Position numbers and translations under genes: made by a program. From Liolophura sinensis (taxonomy: Eukaryota > Mollusca > Polyplacophora > Chitonida > Chitonidae): DNA of 57,724 bases. Positions 35,255-47,600 of the stretch are shown one piece after another. A model generated the notes under the pieces. The model ran no database searches, was not told the origin of the DNA, and saw only the letters and a list, made by a program, of their open reading frames with translations. How positions within the stretch are numbered: the stretch's first letter is position 1; every line of letters starts with the position of its first letter. The stretch is from NCBI RefSeq assembly GCF_032854445.1, contig NW_027018205.1:1-57724 (forward strand), given 5' to 3'.

Positions 35255-38200
35255 CTAATCCGACGTATTTTGTGACGAGAAATCGAATGGTGCAAACCGC
35301 GTTGCTCTCCGACCAATACTTTTGGCTGTAGCCACAAATGAATAATCAATGATGTCAAGATCACGTGCCCAGCAACGGCTCTTACTCCATGGAAACCAAG
35401 GAAATTTGCAATTTTTCAACAGCTGGAGATGCCTGGCCCAATTGCGCATCCTTTGGCACCTTATTGATGTGGGTCAGTGTTCAATTGTACTTTTTACAGC
35501 GGATTGTATCAAGTACCTTTTGTTTTTTTTATATACAAATGGTGTGGTTTTTCTACATATAGATAAAGACATTGAGTTTGTCTTCGACTTAGAAGTAAGA
35601 CATTTGCTGGGTGAGTTAAATGGGTTTGGCCCAAAGATTTGACGTCGTCTGGGCTACCGAAGGGCACATAACTTATAATGAAATGTTGAATATAGTAATG
35701 ACCAGTCGCGATTGTACATAGTTAATGTAGCCGATTTCAATTAGCAAAATGAGCAGGCAAAAATCCAAAAGTGGAAAAACTGTTCCAATGCTGCTGGTAA
35801 GAGGCTAATCCGACGTATTTTGTGACGAGAAATCGAATGGTGCAAACCGCGTTGCTCTCCGACCAATACTTTTGGCTGTAGCCACAAATGAATAATCAAT
35901 GATGTCAAGATCACGTGCCCAGCAACGGCTCTTACTCCATGGAAACCATAGAAATTTGCAATTTTTCAACAGCTGGAGATGCCTGGCCCAATTGCGCATC
36001 CTTTGGCACCTTATTGATGTGGGTCAGTGTTCAATTGTACTTTTTACAGCGGATTGTATCAAGTACCTTTTGTTTTTTTTTATATACAAATGGTGTGGTT
36101 TTTCTACATGTAGATAAAGACATTGAGTTTGTCTTCGACTTAGAAGTAAGACATTTGCTGGGTGAGTTAAATGGGCTTGGCCCAAAGATTTGACGTCGTC
36201 TGGGCTACCGAAGGGCACATAACTTATAATGAAATGTTGAATATAGTAATGACCAGTCGCGATTGTACATAGTTAATGTAGCCGATTTCAATTAGCAAAA
36301 TGACCAGGCAAAAATCCAAAAGTGGAAAAACTGTTCCAATGCTGCTGGTAAGAGGCTAATCCGACGTATTTTGTGACGAGAAATCGAATGGTGCAAACCG
36401 CGTTGCTCTCCGACCAATACTTTTGGCTGTAGCCACAAATGAATAATCAATGATGTCAAGATCACGTGCCCAGCAACGGCTCTTACTCCATGGAAACCAA
36501 GGAAATTTGCAATTTTTCAACAGCTGGAGATGCCTGGCCCAATTGCGCATCCTTTGGCACCTTATTGATGTGGGTCAGTGTTCAATTGTACTTTTTACAG
36601 CGGATTGTATCAAGTACCTTTTGTTTTTTTATGTACAAATGGTGTGGTTTTTCTACATGTAGATAAAGACATTGAGTTTGTCTTCGACTTAGAAGTAAGA
36701 CATTTGCTGGGTGAGTTAAATGGGCTTGGCCCAAAGATTTGACGTCGTCTGGGCTACCGAAGGGCACAGAACTTATAATGAAATGTTGAATATAGTAATG
36801 ACCAGTCGCGATTGTACATAGTTAATGTAGCCGATTTTAATTAGCAAAATGACCAGGCAAAAATCCAAAAGTGGAAAAACTGTTCCAATGCTGCTGGTAA
36901 GAGGCTAATCCGACGTATTTTGTGACGAGAAATCGAATGGTGCAAACCGCGTTGCTCTCCGACCAATACTTTTGGCTGTAGCCACAAATGAATAATCAAT
37001 GATGTCAAGATCACGTGCCCAGCAACGGCTCTTACTCCATGGAAACCAAGGAAATTTGCATTTTTTCAACAGCTGGAGATGCCTGGCCCAATTGCGCATC
37101 CTTTGGCACCTTATTGATGTGGGTCAGTGTTCAATTGTACTTTTTACAGCGGATTGTATCAAGTACCTTTTGTTTTTTTTATATACAAATGGTGTGGTTT
37201 TTCTACATGTAGATAAAGACATTGAGTTTGTCTTCGACTTAGAAGTAAGACATTTGTTGGGTGAGTTAAATGGGCTTGGCCCAAAGATTTGACGTCGTCT
37301 GGGCTACCGAAGGGCACATAACTTATAATGAAAAGTTGAATATAGTAATGACCAGTCGCGATTGTACATAGTTAATGTAGCCGATTTCAATTCGCAAAAA
37401 GACCAGGCAAAAATCCAAAAGTGGAAAAACTGTTCCAATGCTGCTGGTAAGAGGCTAATCCGACGTATTTTGTGACGAGAAATCGAATGGTGCAAACCGC
37501 GTTGCTCTCCGACCAATACTTTTGGCTGTAGCCACAAATGAATAATCAATGATGTCAAGATCACGTGCCCAGCAACGGCTCTTACTCCATGGAAACCAAG
37601 GAAATTTGCAATTTTTCAACAGCTGGAGATGCCTGGCCCAATTGCGCATCCTTTGGCACCTTATTGATGTGGGTCAGTGTTCAATTGTACTTTTTACAGC
37701 GGGTTGTATCAAGTACCTTGTGTTTTTTTTATATACAAATGGTGTGGTTTTTCTACATGTAGATAAAGACATTGAGTTTGTCTTCGACTTAGAAGTAAGA
37801 CATTTGCTGGGTGAGTTAAATGGGCTTGGCCCAAAGATTTGACGTCGTCTGGGCTACCGAAGGGCACAGAACTTATAATGAAATGTTGAATATAGTAATG
37901 ACCAGTCGCGATTGTACATAGTTAATGTAGCCGATTTCAATTAGCAAAATGACCAGGCAAAAATCCAAAAGTGGAAAAACTGTTCCAATGCTGCTGGTAA
38001 GAGGCTAATCCGACGTATTTTGTGACGAGAAATCGAATGGTGCAAACCGCGTTGCTCTCCGACCAATACTTTTGGCTGTAGCCACAAATGAATAATCAAT
38101 GATGTCAAGATCACGTGCCCAGCAACGGCTCTTACTCCATGGAAACCATAGAAATTTGCAATTTTTCAACAGCTGGAGATGCCTGGCCCAATTGCGCATC

Positions 38201-38555
38201 CTTTGGCACCTTATTGATGTGGGTCAGTGTTCAATTGTACTTTTTACAGCGGATTGTATCAAGTACCTTTTGTTTTTTTTTATATACAAATGGTGTGGTT
38301 TTTCTACATGTAGATAAAGACATTGAGTTTGTCTTCGACTTAGAAGTAAGACATTTGCTGGGTGAGTTAAATGGGCTTGGCCCAAAGATTTGACGTCGTC
38401 TGGGCTACCGAAGGGCACATAACTTATAATGAAAAGTTGAATATAGTAATGACCAGTCGCGATTGTACATAGTTAATGTAGCCGATTTCAATTCGCAAAA
38501 AGACCAGGCAAAAATCCAAAAGTGGAAAAACTGTTCCAATGCTGCTGGTAAGAGG
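35255..38555 (+). repeat. Units 65-70: C, T, G/K mosaic, H, R, T/G mosaic
   Basis: Unit 67 (36356-36904) has the TTATGTACAAA mark of some G units but GAGTTAAAT, CACAGAAC and ATTTTAATT of K, so a switch lies between about 36635 and 36714. Unit 70 (38005-38555) has a T-type 5' part (CCATAGAA, 9-T run) and a GAAAAG/TTCGCAAAAAG 3' part typical of G or H. Units 67-69 again give the order K-like, H, R. Confidence 0.8.
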
Positions 38556-41307
38556 CTAATCCGACGTATTTTGTGACGAGAAATCGAATGGTGCAAACCG
38601 CGTTGCTCTCCGACCAATACTTTTGGCTGTAGCCACAAATGAATAATCAATGATGTCAAGATCACGTGCCCAGCAACGGCTCTTACTCCATGGAAACCAA
38701 GGAAATTTGCAATTTTTCAACAGCTGGAGATGCCTGGCCCAATTGCGCATCCTTTGGCACCTTATTGATGTGGGTCAGTGTTCAATTGTACTTTTTACAG
38801 CGGGTTGTATCAAGTACCTTGTGTTTTTTTTATATACAAATGGTGTGGTTTTTCTACATGTAGATAAAGACATTGAGTTTGTCTTCGACTTAGAAGTAAG
38901 ACATTTGCTGGGTGAGTTAAATGGGCTTGGCCCAAAGATTTGACGTCGTCTGGGCTACCGAAGGGCACAGAACTTATAATGAAATGTTGAATATAGTAAT
39001 GACCAGTCGCGATTGTACATAGTTAATGTAGCCGATTTCAATTAGCAAAATGACCAGGCAAAAATCCAAAAGTGGAAAAACTGTTCCAATGCTGCTGGTA
39101 AGAGGCTAATCCGACGTATTTTGTGACGAGAAATCGAATGGTGCAAACCGCGTTGCTCTCCGACCAATACTTTTGGCTGTAGCCACAAATGAATAATCAA
39201 TGATGTCAAGATCACGTGCCCAGCAACGGCTCTTACTCCATGGAAACCATAGAAATTTGCAATTTTTCAACAGCTGGAGATGCCTGGCCCAATTGCGCAT
39301 CCTTTGGCACCTTATTGATGTGGGTCAGTGTTCAATTGTACTTTTTACAGCGGATTGTATCAAGTACCTTTTGTTTTTTTTTATATACAAATGGTGTGGT
39401 TTTTCTACATGTAGATAAAGACATTGAGTTTGTCTTCGACTTAGAAGTAAGACATTTGCTGGGTGAGTTAAATGGGCTTGGCCCAAAGATTTGACGTCGT
39501 CTGGGCTACCGAAGGGCACATAACTTATAATGAAATGTTGAATATAGTAATGACCAGTCGCGATTGTACATAGTTAATGTAGCCGATTTCAATTAGCAAA
39601 ATGACCAGGCAAAAATCCAAAAGTGGAAAAACTGTTCCAATGCTGCTGGTAAGAGGCTAATCCGACGTATTTTGTGACGAGAAATCGAATGGTGCAAACC
39701 GCGTTGCTCTCCGACCAATACTTTTGGCTGTAGCCACAAATGAATAATCAATGATGTCAAGATCACGTGCCCAGCAACGGCTCTTACTCCATGGAAACCA
39801 AGGAAATTTGCAATTTTTCAACAGCTGGAGATGCCTGGCCCAATTGCGCATCCTTTGGCACCTTATTGATGTGGGTCAGTGTTCAATTGTACTTTTTACA
39901 GCGGATTGTATCAAGTACCTTTTGTTTTTTTTATATACAAATGGTGTGGTTTTTCTACATGTAGATAAAGACATTGAGTTTGTCTTCGACTTAGAAGTAA
40001 GACATTTGCTGGGTGAGATAAATGGGCTTGGCCCAAAGATTTGACGTCGTCTGGGCTACCGAAGGGCACATAACTTATAATGAAAAGTTGAATATAGTAA
40101 TGACCAGTCGCGATTGTACATAGTTAATGTAGCCGATTTCAATTCGCAAAAAGACCAGGCAAAAATCCAAAAGTGGAAAAACTGTTCCAATGCTGCTGGT
40201 AAGAGGCTAATCCGACGTATTTTGTGACGAGAAATCGAATGGTGCAAACCGCGTTGCTCTCCGACCAATACTTTTGGCTGTAGCCACAAATGAATAATCA
40301 ATGATGTCAAGATCACGTGCCCAGCAACGGCTCTTACTCCATGGAAACCAAGGAAATTTGCAATTTTTCAACAGCTGGAGATGCCTGGCCCAATTGCGCA
40401 TCCTTTGGCACCTTATTGATGTGGGTCAGTGTTCAATTGTACTTTTTACAGCGGATTGTATCAAGTACCTTTTGTTTTTTTTACATACAAATGGTGTGGT
40501 TTTTCTACATGTAGATAAAGACATTGAGATTGTCTTCGACTTAGAAGTAAGACATTTGTTGGGTGAGTTAAATGGGCTTGGCCCAAAGATTTGACGTCGT
40601 CTGGGCTACCGAAGGGCACATAACTTATAATGAAAAGTTGAATATAGTAATGACCAGTCGCGATTGTACATAGTTAATGCAGCCGATTTCAATTAGCAAA
40701 ATGACCAGGCAAAAATCCAAAAGTGGAAAAACTGTTCCAATGCTGCTGGTAAGAGGCTAATCCGACGTATTTTGTGACGAGAAATCGAATGGTGCAAACC
40801 GCGTTGCTCTCCGACCAATACTTTTGGCTGTAGCCACAAATGAATAATCAATGATGTCAAGATCACGTGCCCAGCAACGGCTCTTACTCCATGGAAACCA
40901 AGGAAATTTGCAATTTTTCAACAGCTGGAGATGCCTGGCCCAATTGCGCATCCTTTGGCACCTTATTGATGTGGGTCAGTGTTTAATTGTACTTTTTACA
41001 GCGGGTTGTATCAAGTACCTTGTGTTTTTTTTTATATACAAATGGTGTGGTTTTTCTACATGTAGATAAAGACATTGAGTTTGTCTTCGACTTAGAAGTA
41101 AGACATTTGCTGGGTGAGTTAAATGGGCTTGGCCCAAAGATTTGACGTCGTCTGGGCTACCGAAGGGCACATAACTTATAATGAAATGTTGAATATAGTA
41201 ATGACCAGTCGCGATTGTACATAGTTAATGTAGCCGATTTCAATTAGCAAAATGACCAGGCAAAAATCCAAAAGTGGAAAAACTGTTCCAATGCTGCTGG
41301 TAAGAGG
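38556..41307 (+). repeat. Units 71-75: R, T, G, L, R-like (copy 2 of the five-unit duplication)
   Basis: This block pairs with 30309-33063. Marks common to both copies are TTAATGCAGCC at the end of the L unit and GTGTTTAATTG plus CGGGTTG with a 9-T run in the last unit. Differences include GAGATTGTC in unit 74 (L), and the T-run of the T unit (9 against 11). Fifteen units separate the copies. Confidence 0.85.
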
Positions 41308-44300
41308 CTAATCCGACGTATTTTGTGACGAGAAATCGAATGGTGCAAACCGCGTTGCTCTCCGACCAATACTTTTGGCTGTAGCCACAAATGAATAATC
41401 AATGATGTCAAGATCACGTGCCCAGCAACGGCTCTTACTCCATGGAAACCAAGGAAATTTGCAATTTTTCAACAGCTGGAGATGCCTGGCCCAATTGCGC
41501 ATCCTTTGGCACCTTATTGATGTGGGTCAGTGTTCAATTGTACTTTTTACAGCGGATTGTATCAAGTACCTTTTGTTTTTTTTACATACAAATGGTGTGG
41601 TTTTTCTACATGTAGATAAAGACATTGAGTTTGTCTTCGACTTAGAAGTAAGACATTTGTTGGGTGAGTTAAATGGGCTTGGCCCAAAGATTTGACGTCG
41701 TCTGGGCTACCGAAGGGCACATAACTTATAATGAAAAGTTGAATATAGTAATGACCAGTCGCGATTGTACATAGTTAATGCAGCCGATTTCAATTAGCAA
41801 AAAGAACAGGCAAAAATCCAAAAGTGGAAAAACTGTTCCAATGCTGCTGGTAAGAGGCTAATCCGACGTATTTTGTGACGAGAAATCGAATGGTGCAAAC
41901 CGCGTTGCTCTCCGACCAATACTTTTGGCTGTAGCCACAAATGAATAATCAATGATGTCAAGATCACGTGCCCAGCAACGGCTCTTACTCCATGGAAACC
42001 AAGGAAATTTGCAATTTTTCAACAGCTGGAGAGGCCTGGCCCAATTGCGCATCCTTTGGCACCTTATTGATGTGGGTCAGTGTTCAATTGTACTTTTTAC
42101 AGCGGGTTGTATCAAGTACCTTGTGTTTTTTTTATATACAAATGGTGTGGTTTTTCTACATGTAGATAAAGACATTGAGTTTGTCTTCGACTTAGAAGTA
42201 AGACATTTGCTGGGTGAGTTATATGGGCTTGGCCCAAAGATTTGACGTCGTCTGGGCTACCGAAGGGCACAGAACTTATAATGAAAAGTTGAATATAGTA
42301 ATGACCAGTCGCGATTGTACATAGTTAATGTAGCCGATTTCAATTAGCAAAATGACCAGGCAAAAATCCAAAAGTGGAAAAACTGTTACAATGCTGCTGG
42401 TAAGAGGCTAATCCGACGTATTTTGTGACGAGAAATCGAATGGTGCAAACCGCGTTGCTCTCCGACCAATACTTTTGGCTGTAGCCACAAATGAATAATC
42501 AATGATGTCAAGATCACGTGCCCAGCAACGGCTCTTCATCCATGGAAACCAAGGAAATTTGCAATTTTTCAACAGCTGGAGATGCCTGGCCCAATTGCGC
42601 ATCCTTTGGCACCTTATTGATGTGGGTCAGTGTTAAATGGTACTTTTTACAGCGGATTGTATCAAGTACCTTGTGTTTTTTTTATATACAAATGGTGTGG
42701 TTTTTCTACATGTAGATAAAGATATTGAGTTTGTCTTCGACTTAGAAGTAAGACATTTGCTGGGTGAGTTAAATGGGTTTGGCCCAAAGATTTGACGTCG
42801 TCTGGGCTACCGAAGGGCACATAACTTATAATGAAATGTTGAATATAGTAATGACCAGTCGCGATTGTACATAGTTAATGTAGCCGATTTCAATTAGCAA
42901 AAAGAACAGGCAAAAATCCAAAAGTGGAAAAAACTGTTCCAATGCTGCTGGTAAGAGGCTAATCCGACGTATTTTGTGACGAGAAATCGAATGGTGCAAA
43001 CCGCGTTGCTCTCCGACCAATACTTTTGGCTGCAGCCACAAATGAATAATCAATGATGTCAAGATCACGTGCCCAGCAACGGCTCTTACTCCATGGAAAC
43101 CAAGGAAATTTGCAATTTTTCAACAGCTGGAGATGCCTGGCCCAATTGCGCATCCTTTGGCACCTTATTGATGTGGGTCAGTGTTCAATTGTACTTTTTA
43201 CAGCGGATTGGTATCAAGTACCTTGTGTTTTTTTATATACAAATGGTGTGGTTTTTCTACATGTAGATAAAGACATTGAGTTTGTCTTCGACTTAGAAGT
43301 AAGACATTTGCTGGGTGAGTTAAATGGGCTTGGCCCAAAGATTTGACGTCGTCTGGGCTACCGAAGGGCACATAACTTATAATGAAATGTTGAATATAGT
43401 AATGACCAGTCGCGATTGTACATAGTTAATGTAGCCGATTTCAATTAGCAAAATGACCAGGCAAAAATCCAAAAGTGGAAAAACTGTTCCCAATGCTGCT
43501 GGTAAGAGGCTAATCCGACGTATTTTGTGACGAGAAATCGAATGGTGCAAACCGCGTTGCTCTCCGACCAATACTTTTGGCTGTAGCCACAAATGAATAA
43601 TCAATGATGTCAAGATCACGTGCCCAGCAACGGCTCTTACTCCATGGAAACCAAGGAAATTTGCAATTTTCAACAGCTGGAGATGCCTGGCCCAATTGCG
43701 CATCCTTTGGCACCTTATTGATGTGGGTCAGTGTTCAATTGTACTTTTTACAGCGGGTTGTATCAAGTACCTTGTGTTTTTTTTATATACAAATGGTGTG
43801 GTTTTTCTACATGTAGATAAAGACATTGAGTTTGTCTTCGACTTAGAAGTAAGACATTTGCTGGGTGAGTTAAATGGGCTTGGCCCAAAGATTTGACGTC
43901 GTCTGGGCTACCGAAGGGCACAGAACTTATAATGAAATGTTGAATATAGTAATGACCAGTCGCGATTGTACATAGTTAATGTAGCCGATTTCAATTAGCA
44001 AAATGACCAGGCAAAAATCCAAAAGTGGAAAAACTGTTACAATGCTGCTGGTAAGAGGCTAATCCGACGTATTTTGTGACGAGAAATCGAATGGTGCAAA
44101 CCGCGTTGCTCTCCGACAATACTTTTGGCTGTAGCCACAAATGAATAATCAATGATGTCAAGATCACGTGCCCAGCAACGGCTCTTACTCCATGGAAACC
44201 AAGGAAATTTGCAATTTTTCAACAGCTGGAGATGCCTGGCCCAATTGCGCATCCTTTGGCACCTTATTGATGTGGGTCAGTGTTCAATTGTACTTTTTAC

Positions 44301-44607
44301 AGCGGATTGTATCAAGTACCTTTTGTTTTTTTTATATACAAATGGTGTGGTTTTTCTACATGTAAATAAAGACATTGAGTTTGTCTTCGACTTAGAAGTA
44401 AGACATTTGTTGGGTGAGTTAAATGGGCTTGGCCCAAAGATTTGACGTCGTCTGGGCTACCGAAGGGCACATAACTTATAATGAAAAGTTGAATATAGTA
44501 ATGACCAGTCGCGATTGTACATAGTTAATGTAGCCGATTTCAATTCGCAAAAAGACCAGGCAAAAATCCAAAAGTGGAAAAACTGTTCCAATGCTGCTGG
44601 TAAGAGG
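41308..44607 (+). repeat. Units 76-81: L, R, M, U, R, U
   Basis: Units 76-77 (41308-42407) have no counterpart in the first copy of the duplication, where unit 60 is directly followed by M. Unit 78 (42408-42958) shares the rare combination CTTCATCC, GTTAAATGGTAC and AAAGATATTG with unit 61, 9,344 bp upstream. Unit 79 shares CTGCAGCC with unit 62 but its 3' part is different. From 43.2 kb onward private indels accumulate: GATTGGTATC, GTTCCCAATG, CAATTTTCAAC and CTCCGACAATAC. Confidence 0.8.
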
Positions 44608-47600
44608 CTAATCCGACGTATTTTGTGACGAGAAATCGAATGGTGCAAACCGCGTTGCTCTCCAACCAATACTTTTGGCTGTAGCCACAAATGAATAATC
44701 AATGATGTCAAGATCACGTGCCCAGCAACGGCTCTTCATCCATGGAAACCAAGGAAATTTGCAATTTTTCAACAGCTGGAGATGCCTGGCCCAATTGCGC
44801 ATCCTTTGGCACCTTATTGATGTGGGTCAGTGTTCAATTGTACTTTTTACAGCGGAATTGTATCAAGTACCTTGTGTTTTTTTTATATACAAATGGTGTG
44901 GTTTTTCTACATGTAGATAAAGACATTGAGTTTGTCTTCGACTTAGAAGTAAGACATTTGCTGGGTGAGTTAAATGGGTTTGGCCCAAAGATTTGACGTC
45001 GTCTGGGCTACCGAAGGGCACATAACTTATAATGAAATGTTGAATATAGTAATGACCAGTCGCGATTGTACATAGTTAATGTAGCCGATTTCAATTCGCA
45101 AAAAGACCAGGGAAAAATCCAAAGTGGAAAAACTGTTCCAATGCTGCTGGTAAGAGGCTAATCCGACGTATTTTGTGACGAGAAATCGAATGGTGCAAAC
45201 CGCGTTGCTCTCCAACCAATACTTTTGGCTGTAGCCACAAATGAATAATCAATGATGTCAAGATCACGTGCCCAGCAACGGCTCTTACTCCATGGAAACC
45301 AAGGAAATTTGCAATTTTTCAACAGCTGGAGATGCCTGGCCCAATTGCGCATCCTTTGGCACCTTATTGATGTGGGTCAGTGTTCAATTGTACTTTTTAC
45401 AGCGGATTGTATCAAGTACCTTGTGTTTTTTTTATATACAAATGGTGTGGTTTTTCTACATGTAGATAAAGACATTGAGTTTGTCTTCGACTTAGAAGTA
45501 AGACATTTGCTGGGTGAGTTAAATGGGTTTGGCCCAAAGATTTGACGTCGTCTGGGCTACCGAAGGGCACATAACTTATAATGAAAAGTTGAATATAGTA
45601 ATGACCAGTCGCGATTGTACATAGTTAATGTAGCCGATTTCAATTAGCAAAAAGACCAGGCAAAAATCCAAAAGTAGAAAAACTGTTCCAATGCTGCTGG
45701 TAAGAGGCTAATCCGACGTATTTTGTGACGAGAAATCGAATGGTGCAAACCGCGTTGCTCTCCGACCAATACTTTTGGCTGTAGCCACAAATGAATAATC
45801 AATGATGTCAAGATCACGTGCCCCAGCAACGGCTCTTACTCCATGGAAACCATAGAAATTTGCAATTTTTCAACAGCTGGAGATGCCTGGCCCAATTGCG
45901 CATCTTTTGGCGCCTTATTGATGTGGGTCAGTGTTCAATTGTACTTTTTACCAGCGGACTGTATCAAGTACCTTGTGTTTTTTTATATACAAATGGTGTG
46001 GTTTTTCTACATGTAGATAAAGACATTGAGTTTGTCTTCGACTTAGAAGTAAGACATTTGCTGGGTGAGTTAAATGGGCTTGGCCCAAAGATTTGACGTC
46101 GTCTGGGCTACCGAAGGGCACATAACTTATAATGAAATGTTGAATATAGTAATGACCAGTCGCGATTGTACATAGTTAATGTAGCCGATTTCAATTAGCA
46201 AAATGAGCAGGCAAAAATCCAAAAGTGGAAAAACTGTTCCAATGCTGCTGGTAAGAGGCTAATCCGACGTATTTTGTGACGAGAAATCGAATGGTGCAAA
46301 CCGCGTTGCTCTCCGACCAATACTTTTGGCTGTAGCCACAAATGAATAATCAATGATGTCAAGATCACGTGCCCAGCAACGGCTCTTACTCCATGGAAAC
46401 CAAGGAAATTTGCAATTTTTCAACAGCTGGAGATGCCTGGCCCAATTGCGCATCCTTTGGCACCTTATTGATGTGGGTCAGTGTTCAATTGTACTTTTTA
46501 CAGCGGATTGTATCAAGTACCTTTTGTTTTTTTTACATACAAATGGTGTGGTTTTTCTACATGTAGATAAAGACATTGAGTTTGTCTTCGACTTAGAAGT
46601 AAGACATTTGTTGGGTGAGTTAAATGGGCTTGGCCCAAAGATTTGACGTCGTCTGGGCTACCGAAGGGCACATAACTTATAATGAAAAGTTGAATATAGT
46701 AATGACCAGTCGCGATTGTACATAGTTAATGTAGCCGATTTCAATTCGCAAAAAGACCAGGCAAAAATCCAAAAGTGGAAAAACTGTTCCAATGCTGCTG
46801 GTAAGAGGCTAATCCGACGTATTTTGTGACGAGAAATCGAATGGTGCAAACCGCGTTGCTCTCCAACCAATACTTTTGGCTGTAGCCACAAATGAATAAT
46901 CAATGATGTCAAGATCACGTGCCCAGCAACGGCTCTTCATCCATGGAAACCAAGGAAATTTGCAATTTTTCAACAGCTGGAGATGCCTGGCCCAATTGCG
47001 CATCCTTTGGCACCTTATTGATGTGGGTCAGTGTTCAATTGTACTTTTTACAGCGGATTGTATCAAGTACCTTGTGTTTTTTTTATATACAAATGGTGTG
47101 GTTTTTCTACATGTAGATAAAGACATTGAGTTTGTCTTCGACTTAGAAGTAAGACATTTGCTGGGTGAGTTAAATGGGTTTGGCCCAAAGATTTGACGTC
47201 GTCTGGGCTACCGAAGGGCACATAACTTATAATGAAATGTTGAATATAGTAATGACCAGTCGCGATTGTACATAGTTAATGTAGCCGATTTCAATTCGCA
47301 AAAAGACCAGGGAAAAATCCAAAAGTGGAAAAACTGTTCCAATGCTGCTGGTAAGAGGCTAATCCGACGTATTTTGTGACGAGAAATCGAATGGTGCAAA
47401 CCGCGTTGCTCTCCAACCAATACTTTTGGCTGTAGCCACAAATGAATAATCAATGATGTCAAGATCACGTGCCCAGCAACGGCTCTTACTCCATGGAAAC
47501 CAAGGAAATTTGCAATTTTTCAACAGCTGGAGATGCCTGGCCCAATTGCGCATCCTTTGGCACCTTATTGATGTGGGTCAGTGTTCAATTGTACTTTTTA

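Noticed and set aside
44360-44372. Polyadenylation signal AATAAA created in unit 81 (GTAAATAAAG)
   Set aside because: A single substitution in one unit inside an indel-rich stretch; the usual sequence is GATAAAG and no transcript is indicated.
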